From: Acidobacteriota bacterium
GTDB lineage: Bacteria; Acidobacteriota; Terriglobia; Versatilivoradales; Versatilivoraceae
Reading direction: 5' to 3'
DNA length: 6,407 bases
NCBI GenBank assembly: GCA_026706225.1
Contig: JAPOZE010000556.1
Coordinates: 1 to 6,407 of the forward strand
The notes below the pieces were generated by a model. The model was not told the origin of the DNA, searched no databases, and was given only the letters and a program-made list of their open reading frames with translations. A program made the translations under genes and the position numbers. Of this stretch, positions 1-5,049 are shown piece after piece; the stretch's first letter is position 1, and every line of letters starts with the position of its first letter.

Positions 1-87
1 GTCGAAGGGCGGGTGGGGGATGAAGGCCTCGAACAGCATGATGACCCCCACCACGAAGGTGATCAGCAGCGGTATCTGTCGTCGCAT
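1..87 (-). CDS. N-terminus of a further membrane protein (truncated by window edge)
   Basis: Only 29 codons are visible, starting at ATG 87 and open to the window edge. The peptide starts MRRQIPLLITFVVGVIMLFE and continues AFIPHPPFD. Two Arg residues precede a hydrophobic helix at about residues 5-23, which suggests an uncleaved first transmembrane segment with the N-terminus inside. Nine bases separate it from the DUF6754 gene stop. An AGGA seven bases before the ATG overlaps that TAG stop and supports both the start and cotranscription. I recall DUF6754 genes being followed by multi-span membrane proteins, which fits, but too little is visible to name a family. Confidence 0.72.
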   Translation of the reverse strand, partial: MRRQIPLLITFVVGVIMLFEAFIPHPPFD

Positions 88-94
88 GCAGGTT

Positions 95-98
95 TCCT
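95..98 (-). promoter_or_regulatory. Shine-Dalgarno overlapping a stop codon, for the last membrane protein
   Basis: AGGA on the minus strand shares bases with the TAG stop (99-97) of the DUF6754 gene and lies seven bases before the ATG at 87. It supports the truncated reading frame at the window edge as a real gene. Confidence 0.55.
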
Positions 99-1296
99 AG
101 ACGAACATTTCCAGCTTGAGAAAATCGACCACCGACTGAAGGCTTCCGCTTCCCGTCCACAGCGCCAGGGTGGCGGCCAGGCTCCCCAGAACAATGGCGC
201 CCATCACGATCAGCTTGCCCACATCCTGCCCCTTGAGACTGCCCAGTTGCTTGGGGTCGCCGCTCAGGTAAGCGCTGGCCGCGAAGAGCTCCTCGCCCAT
301 CAGGGTGTAGTCGCAGGCCGCCACGAAGAACGGAAGCTGGGAAGGCATGGCGGTGCCGGCGATCTGGATGGCGCCGATCCGGTTGCCGGTCTCGGCCAGC
401 AGCAGGGACTCGGCGAAAAAGGCTCCCATGTAGAGGCAGGTGGCCGGCTCGTCCCGAAGCAACATGCCGTTGACCCCGGCGACGTAGCCGAACTGCTCGT
501 CGGTGAGGTAGTGGACCATGTCTTCGTTGTAGCTCTCCGGGCGGCCGGCTTCCAGGTAGGCCTGCTTCACCACCTCTCTGCCGGTGGTCATGACCAGAGA
601 GCGGCTTACCGGAACGTCGAGCCTGGCGTCGTACTCGGCGATGGTGCGTGAGACGTATCCCAGCAAAGTGAGGCCGGCCAGGGTCTGGACGTTGTCCATG
701 TCCATGATTCCCGGCACGAACACGACCGGCCGCCCCATCTCGGTGGCGCGGCCCACGGCTTCGTCGACGGCTTCCAGGCCCGCGATCTTGCGCACGAACA
801 GTTTGCGGCCTCGGGTCGCCAGCTGGATAAAGAGGATGACAAAGAAGCAGATGGTGCCGCCGATGATGAGAATCCACAGTTTGTTCCAGTCGAACCACTG
901 AGCTCTGGATTCTCCGGTCACGATCCCGGAGTCGGCACTGGAGTCGGCCGTTATGGCCACAACCTTGAAGGAATAACGGACTCCCCGTTCGGCGCTGGAG
1001 AAGGTCCACGTCTCCTCGCCCGGACCCACCGTTCCCAGCGACAGCCAAGGCGCCGCCGTAGCGTCCCGAGCTGCTTCGCCGGCCAGGCGTGACCGGAAGA
1101 TTTCATAGGACTGGACGCCGGGGGCGGGAGAGTCCTTCCAGCGGATCTCGATGGCATGCCCCGAATCGTTGGGCACATCCAGCGCTTGCACCCGGGTCGG
1201 CGGCGACGGCGCCTCCGAAGGAGCGTCCTGTGCCTCCAGTAGCGGAGCGAGCGCCAGGGCGGCAAACCATGGAGCCAGCCTGCACAGCAGTTTCAT
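97..1296 (-). CDS. DUF6754-type membrane protein with signal peptide and Fn3-like domain
   Basis: This encodes 399 residues from ATG at 1296, sharing one base with the upstream stop (TGATG). GAGGG lies nine bases upstream. Residues 1-22 look like a cleavable signal peptide (MKLLCRLAPWFAALALAPLLEA) without a lipobox. Residues 33-126 fit a fibronectin type III fold: PPTRVQALDVPNDSG, EIRWKDSPAPGVQSYEIFRS and a late YSFKVVAIT strand. Residues 138-160 are a membrane segment followed by TRGRKLFVRK, which by the positive-inside rule places the following domain in the cytoplasm. Residues 166-350 match my recollection of DUF6754, with VVFVPGIMDMDNVQTLAGLT, MTTGREVVKQAYLEAGRPES, DEQFGYVAGVNGML, YMGAFFAESLLLAETGN and a late CDYTLMGEELFAASAYLSG. 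Residues 360-380 are a second membrane segment, leaving a short tail. The protein could join an external Fn3 sensor or adhesive module to the cytoplasmic ATPase complex encoded upstream. The topology is well supported, but the role is unknown. Confidence 0.88.
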   Translation of the reverse strand: MKLLCRLAPWFAALALAPLLEAQDAPSEAPSPPTRVQALDVPNDSGHAIEIRWKDSPAPGVQSYEIFRSRLAGEAARDATAAPWLSLGTVGPGEETWTFSSAERGVRYSFKVVAITADSSADSGIVTGESRAQWFDWNKLWILIIGGTICFFVILFIQLATRGRKLFVRKIAGLEAVDEAVGRATEMGRPVVFVPGIMDMDNVQTLAGLTLLGYVSRTIAEYDARLDVPVSRSLVMTTGREVVKQAYLEAGRPESYNEDMVHYLTDEQFGYVAGVNGMLLRDEPATCLYMGAFFAESLLLAETGNRIGAIQIAGTAMPSQLPFFVAACDYTLMGEELFAASAYLSGDPKQLGSLKGQDVGKLIVMGAIVLGSLAATLALWTGSGSLQSVVDFLKLEMFV

Positions 1297-2426
1297 CAGT
1301 CGCGACCCTCGATAATCTCGACGTTGGCCCGGGGCACGGAAACCGGCTCTTCCAGGCCCTCCAACCGCACTGAAACCACCCTGGCCCTGGACCCCGAGTC
1401 CAGCCGGGCCGGCTCGGAGGGCAGGGAGGCCACCCGGCCCAGCTTTCCGAACCAGGGGTTGCGGATAATGCGGACGGTGCTTCCGACATCCATGCCCTGC
1501 TCCCCCGGCCGGTCCGGCGCCTGCGGAACCGCGCCCTGAAGGGGGATGATCACCTCCGGGCGAATGACTCCGGCCCGAATCTGGGTGGCTCCGTTGATGG
1601 AGGCCCGCTGTCCCTGGTGGCGCTTCAGCAGCCTGAAAGTGCGAGGCGCCATGTCGATTCTTCCAAATCCCTCGGTTACGATCAAGGTAACTCCGAGATT
1701 TTCATGACCGGTAATGGCCACACCCAGGTCATGGCCCAGGAATCGGCGCAGGTCCTGGTCATCGAATCCTCCCGCCACCACGCCGCGGATGCCGAGCTGC
1801 ACCGCCTTTTCCAGGGCGGCTCCCGTAACCAGCGATCCTCCCACCACCACCCGGCCATGCAGGTCTGCCGAGAGCGAATCTTCGTCCAGGACCTCCCGGG
1901 GCGAGGAGGAAACCATCGCAATCTCACCGGTGGCCTCGCCTCCGATTCCGAAGATTCCCTGGATCAGGGTGCCGCTGCTTTCCACCACCACCCCCTGCTC
2001 GGGCACCACCTCCAGCACCCGGCCTTCGATGTAGGCGTCGACTTCAATGGGCTGGGGCGGACCTCGCAGCACCACCTGTCCGGTGACTCCGGATATGCTT
2101 TCGACGGTCCCCTCCAGGGTGGCTGTCGCTCGCGAGGTGAGCAGGCCGAAGAGGGACTTGGCTTCGGCAATGACCTCGCCCTGGCGCACCGGGTTACCCT
2201 CCTTCTTGAGCATGGCGCCCGGCACGTCGCTCTGATCGACCCCCATCTTGTTGGCGACATTGAGGATTTCGACCTTGCCCGGCAGGAAGGTGCGGGCCAC
2301 CACCTGGTGGGGCTGGACCCGGGCTCCCTCCTCGACCACCACCTCCCCGGGGATGGGCAGAATGCGTCGCCGGCGGAGCAACTCGTTTTCCGTTACCTTG
2401 AGACCTGGAGTATAGGCGTGGGCCAT
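1296..2426 (-). CDS. Barrel-sandwich/KOW-like protein, partner of GlmL-like ATPase
   Basis: This encodes 376 residues from ATG at 2426, four bases after the ATPase stop. No Shine-Dalgarno sequence is obvious, so translation may depend on coupling to the upstream gene. There is no signal peptide or membrane segment, so the protein is probably cytoplasmic. Residues 22-55 (LPIPGEVVVEEGARVQPHQV, then ARTFLPGKVEILNVA) and 75-135 (KEGNPVRQGEVIAEAKSLFG, then SRATATLEGTVESISGVTGQ) read like two halves of a lipoyl/biotinyl or RnfC-type barrel sandwich. There is no MKM-type modified lysine. Residues 155-300 hold a Gly-rich alpha/beta core with IFGIGGEATGEI, VVVGGSLVTGAAL, GVVAGGFDD, GVAITG and a strongly patterned SINGATQIRAGVIRPEVIIP. 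Residues 313-373 resemble a KOW/SH3-like fold (GSTVRIIRNPWFGKLGRV, then a second strand pair ending VPRANVEII). I recall this architecture as a recurrent neighbour of long GlmL-family genes but know no experimental function. A scaffold or regulatory subunit of the ATPase is an inference. Confidence 0.88.
   Translation of the reverse strand: MAHAYTPGLKVTENELLRRRRILPIPGEVVVEEGARVQPHQVVARTFLPGKVEILNVANKMGVDQSDVPGAMLKKEGNPVRQGEVIAEAKSLFGLLTSRATATLEGTVESISGVTGQVVLRGPPQPIEVDAYIEGRVLEVVPEQGVVVESSGTLIQGIFGIGGEATGEIAMVSSSPREVLDEDSLSADLHGRVVVGGSLVTGAALEKAVQLGIRGVVAGGFDDQDLRRFLGHDLGVAITGHENLGVTLIVTEGFGRIDMAPRTFRLLKRHQGQRASINGATQIRAGVIRPEVIIPLQGAVPQAPDRPGEQGMDVGSTVRIIRNPWFGKLGRVASLPSEPARLDSGSRARVVSVRLEGLEEPVSVPRANVEIIEGRD
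1306..1310 (-). promoter_or_regulatory. Shine-Dalgarno for the DUF6754 gene
   Basis: GAGGG on the minus strand lies nine bases before the ATG at 1296, inside the last codons of the KOW-like gene. It fixes the start that gives a proper signal peptide. Confidence 0.6.
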
Positions 2427-2430
2427 GGCT

Positions 2431-4248
2431 TCAGTGGGGGATCGCCTCCGGGGAATAGACCCCGAGTTCCTCGATCCAGGTTTTCAGGGCTCCGGTTCTC
2501 TCTACCGGTCCGGAGGGGAGTGACAGGGGCCGCCCCCGGCAATCGACAATCAGTCCGACGGTTCCTCCCTGGACTGTAACTTCCAGGGGAACACCCTTGC
2601 CGGGTCCGAGGTCGAAATCGCGGGCGGGGTCCAGGTAGACTCGCGCCTCGGCTCCCCTCTCCAACGGGTGCCGGCGCATCTCGCCGACCCGGAGGGTCTC
2701 CCGTCTCTCCTCGCCTCCCGGAAGCTCCAGCCGGTAGGCCAGCGCGGGCCGGCCGGGTCTGGCCCTGCCCCGGGGGGCGATGCAAGTGCCCAGGACGATC
2801 AGGCAGTCCTTCTCGAAGACTTCGGTGGCAGCCCGGGCATGCACCTGGGACAGGACGCCCAGGTGGGGCATCATGAAGATGCTGTCCTTGGCCAGGCGGG
2901 TGATCCCCTCCGGGAGGAAGGAGTCGATCAGCATCATGGCGGTCTGCTCCGGCCGGGGCGCGTGAGAGAGCACGCCGCCGGAAGCCACCAGCAGGTCCAG
3001 GTCCATCATCTTCACCAGGGACTCGATTCCCGCGTCCTGCTCGAAGGAGTCGGCGATGGTGCGTTGCTGCTGCACTCCCTTCAGCCGGGTGGCGAAGGAC
3101 CGGTGCTGGATGAAGGCCAGCCGCAGGGCCTCTCTGGCGACCGCCTGTTCGAAGACCAGCTCCTCGGCCGTCTGGGGGATGGTGGTCGGCCGGATCATCT
3201 TGTTCTTGATCCGGTTGCGCAGATCCCGCTCCTCCATGGTAAAGGGCATCCACCGCATGACGTTGGCCAGTCCGGCCTCGGCCAGCACGTTGGAGATGGA
3301 GTAGCTCATCCCCAGGTTTGCCGACACCGTGCGGTTGAATTCCTTCCCGAACACGCTGAAGATGTCGGTGGTGGCCCCGCCGATATCCACCCCCACGGCA
3401 TTGATGCGGGCTTCGTTGGCCACCCGCTTGAGGATGGCCCCCACCGCCGCCGGAGTGGGCATGATGTCGGCGTCCACCCATTCCATCAGCCTGGCGTAGC
3501 CGGGCGCCTGCTGCATGACGTGCTCCAGGAAGAGATCGTGGATGCGCTCGCGGGCGGGCAGCAGGAATTCCTCTTCCAGGGTGGGGCGCAGGTTTTCGAC
3601 GATGCTCAGACTGGTCTTGCCGCCCAGCACCCGGGTCACCTCGTCTCGCCGGGACCGGTTGCCGGCATAGATGACCGGCAGGCGATAGTCGGCCCCCAGT
3701 CGCGGCTTGGGATCGGCAGCCGCAATGGTCTCGGTGATCTTGACCACCTTGTCGGTGCGGGCGCCGTCGACCTCGCCCGCGATCAAGATCATGTCCGGCC
3801 GGAGCTGGCGGATGCGTTCGATGCGCTCGTGGGTCAGGCGCCGGTCGTTGAGGGCGATGACGTCCATCACGATGGAGCCGGCCCCCAGGGCGGCCCGTTC
3901 GGCGCTCTCGGCCGTCATCGACCGGACCACTCCGGCCACCATCATCTGCAGGCCTCCCCCGGCGCTGGAGGTGGAAATATAGAGATCGCATCCCTCCCCG
4001 CCCCTGACAGGGCGTATGATCCGGCCCTCTTCGTCCAGCAGCCTGCGGCCCGAAAGTTCGGCCAGCTCCGTCACCGCGTTGAGCACTCCCAGAGTCACGT
4101 CTTCGAAGGGGGCTTCCACCGTGGTGGGAGCCTCGCCTCGATGGGTCTGGCGGTACTCGTCCCCCATCTTCTGGATGAGAATGGCCTTGGTGGTGGTGCT
4201 GCCGCAGTCTGTGGCCAGAATGACTCGGATGTCTTCCAAAGGGGTCAC
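2431..4248 (-). CDS. GlmL/MutL-family ASKHA ATPase, long form with C-terminal extension
   Basis: This encodes 605 residues from GTG at 4248, which overlaps the upstream TGA (GTGA) and has GGAG seven bases upstream. An ATG at 4326 would add 26 Arg-rich residues inside the previous gene and is rejected. The ASKHA nucleotide-binding signatures are visible. Phosphate-1 is DCGSTTTK at residues 14-21, phosphate-2 is VGVDIGGATTDI at 285-296, and the adenosine-type glycine motif is LVASGGVLSH at 420-429. Other family landmarks are STSSAGGG (92-99), LIAGEVDG (155-162), IYAGN (193-197) and MMPHLGVLS (459-467). GlmL/MutL proteins are associated with B12-dependent glutamate mutase, and related ASKHA ATPases act as activators or chaperones of radical enzymes. 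Classical GlmL is about 460 residues. Here residues 480-605 form a beta-rich extension ending with a GLIVDCRGRPLSLP-type strand. No mutase gene is in view, so 'glutamate mutase L' would describe the family rather than a demonstrated role. Family membership is very likely, but the client is unknown. Confidence 0.9.
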   Translation of the reverse strand: MTPLEDIRVILATDCGSTTTKAILIQKMGDEYRQTHRGEAPTTVEAPFEDVTLGVLNAVTELAELSGRRLLDEEGRIIRPVRGGEGCDLYISTSSAGGGLQMMVAGVVRSMTAESAERAALGAGSIVMDVIALNDRRLTHERIERIRQLRPDMILIAGEVDGARTDKVVKITETIAAADPKPRLGADYRLPVIYAGNRSRRDEVTRVLGGKTSLSIVENLRPTLEEEFLLPARERIHDLFLEHVMQQAPGYARLMEWVDADIMPTPAAVGAILKRVANEARINAVGVDIGGATTDIFSVFGKEFNRTVSANLGMSYSISNVLAEAGLANVMRWMPFTMEERDLRNRIKNKMIRPTTIPQTAEELVFEQAVAREALRLAFIQHRSFATRLKGVQQQRTIADSFEQDAGIESLVKMMDLDLLVASGGVLSHAPRPEQTAMMLIDSFLPEGITRLAKDSIFMMPHLGVLSQVHARAATEVFEKDCLIVLGTCIAPRGRARPGRPALAYRLELPGGEERRETLRVGEMRRHPLERGAEARVYLDPARDFDLGPGKGVPLEVTVQGGTVGLIVDCRGRPLSLPSGPVERTGALKTWIEELGVYSPEAIPH

Positions 4249-4610
4249 CCGGCGGCTCCGTCGAGGTCGTTGGCGGAGGAGGGGGTGCTGCCGGCCGCCC
4301 GATTCTCGATCTCCTGCAGCAGGCATTCGACGCTTTGCCGGCGCTCCAGGATGCGCCGGACCCGTCCATAGTCGGTGGCCGCGAAGAGTCCGCGAACCAC
4401 CGGTTCGAAAAAGGCCATGGCCTGACTCCCCAGGTAGTTGAGCGGCTTGGCCGATTCCAGGATGAAAACGGCCGGCGTTTCCAGGCGCCGCCTCACGATG
4501 GCTTCCGCAATTTTCTCCAGCAGACGGCGTTCCTGGTCGGTGAGCGGCTCCTCGTAACGCTCCAGGGAGAACGCCTGCTGCAACCGGTGTCTCCAGGATG
4601 GCTGCATCAT
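4245..4610 (-). CDS. Conserved-looking 121-residue protein coupled to the GlmL-like ATPase
   Basis: The chosen start is ATG at 4610, which overlaps the upstream TGA as ATGA; a second ATG follows at 4607. A longer reading frame extends back to 4784, but those extra 58 residues are Pro/Arg/Gly-rich and lie inside the upstream gene, so they are rejected. The protein has no signal peptide and no clear membrane segment. Residues 24-42 form a basic amphipathic helix (TDQERRLLEKIAEAIVRRR). Residues 45-75 are the likely conserved core, 'TPAVFILESAKPLNYLGSQA' followed by MAFFEPVVRG. Residues 79-105 form another charged helix, and the last 15 residues are a disordered Ser/Asn/Asp/Ala tail. I have an impression of similar short proteins beside long GlmL-family genes in other phyla, but I cannot name a domain. 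The GTGA overlap with the ATPase gene downstream suggests balanced expression and perhaps direct contact between the two proteins. Confidence 0.82.
   Translation of the reverse strand: MMQPSWRHRLQQAFSLERYEEPLTDQERRLLEKIAEAIVRRRLETPAVFILESAKPLNYLGSQAMAFFEPVVRGLFAATDYGRVRRILERRQSVECLLQEIENRAAGSTPSSANDLDGAAG
4256..4259 (-). promoter_or_regulatory. Shine-Dalgarno for the GlmL-like ATPase
   Basis: GGAG on the minus strand ends seven bases before the GTG at 4248. It lies inside the end of the preceding 121-residue gene. It supports the GTG start over the upstream ATG at 4326. Confidence 0.6.
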
Positions 4611-5044
4611 GCCCTCGACCTGTCCGGGGTTGGATCGTTGATTTTGCTTTGCACGAAACGGACCACCGCCTGGCGGTCCGCGCCCGCGAATCGCAGGTAG
4701 AGGCCGCGGTGGGATTCCAGTCGGCTGCGCCCGGGAAAGGGACTCAGCAGCACTCCGTGGGCGTCGATCCAATAGGATCGGCAAAAGGACCAGGGTTTGT
4801 GCCGCCGGACCCAGAGGGTACGGCTGGAAACACCCTCCTCGCTGAGCTGATAGGTGGTGGGCAGCAGGAAGTCATGGACACCGACCAGCAGCAGGATCAC
4901 CGACAGGAGAGCCCAGCCCGGACTTCGGGTTCCGAGAAAGACGGCCGCCGCCGTGGCGGCAACGACCGCCACCAGCACCAGGACCTTCCAGGGGGCGTGT
5001 TTCAGGGGCAGACTCACCCAGCGCACAACAGTCTCCTTGTCCAC
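4607..5044 (-). CDS. Small membrane protein, two TM segments plus PH-like domain
   Basis: This encodes 145 residues from a GTG start at 5044. The preceding gene's TGA ends 5 bases upstream, with a weak purine-rich GAGAAA between. The ATG at 5046 is in another frame and stops after ten codons, so GTG is preferred. Residues 19-37 and 43-61 are two hydrophobic segments joined by a short turn (GTRSPG), so they probably form a membrane hairpin. Residues 62-136 begin 'TTYQLSEEGVSSRTLW', followed by a Trp/Arg-rich strand pattern, 'WIDAHGVLLSPFP' and a final helix 'DRQAVVRFVQSKI'. This layout, with an incoming strand, a W-x-x-[FI] core and a closing helix after a membrane hairpin, resembles bacterial PH-like (bPH/YcxB-like) domains. 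It could be a small accessory subunit for the preceding coiled-coil protein. Its TGA overlaps the next gene's ATG. Domain assignment is by pattern only, and no specific function can be given. Confidence 0.8.
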   Translation of the reverse strand: MDKETVVRWVSLPLKHAPWKVLVLVAVVAATAAAVFLGTRSPGWALLSVILLLVGVHDFLLPTTYQLSEEGVSSRTLWVRRHKPWSFCRSYWIDAHGVLLSPFPGRSRLESHRGLYLRFAGADRQAVVRFVQSKINDPTPDRSRA

Positions 5045-5049
5045 ATTTC

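Noticed and set aside
1617..2579. Plus-strand open frame of 320 codons opposite the KOW-like gene
   Set aside because: It is rich in His, Gln and Gly, has no motif, and crosses the real boundary between two minus-strand genes.
4249..4326. ATG start for the ATPase 26 codons further upstream
   Set aside because: It would overlap the preceding gene by about 80 bases and add an Arg-rich leader before the first strand of the ASKHA fold. The GTG at 4248 has GGAG at a good distance.
2393..4369. Minus-strand open frame of 658 codons in another frame over the ATPase
   Set aside because: The translation is a low-complexity Arg/Gly/Pro/His mix, a GC-rich shadow of the real frame, and it lacks any domain pattern.
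2668..4371. Long open frame of 567 codons on the plus strand opposite the GlmL-like ATPase
   Set aside because: Its product is rich in His, Gly, Asp and Gln with no recognisable motif. The opposite strand has clear ASKHA motifs. Long antisense frames are common in GC-rich coding DNA.
4611..4784. N-terminal extension of the 121-residue gene
   Set aside because: The extra residues are Pro/Arg/Gly-rich and lie fully within the PH-like gene. The ATGA overlap gives a better start.
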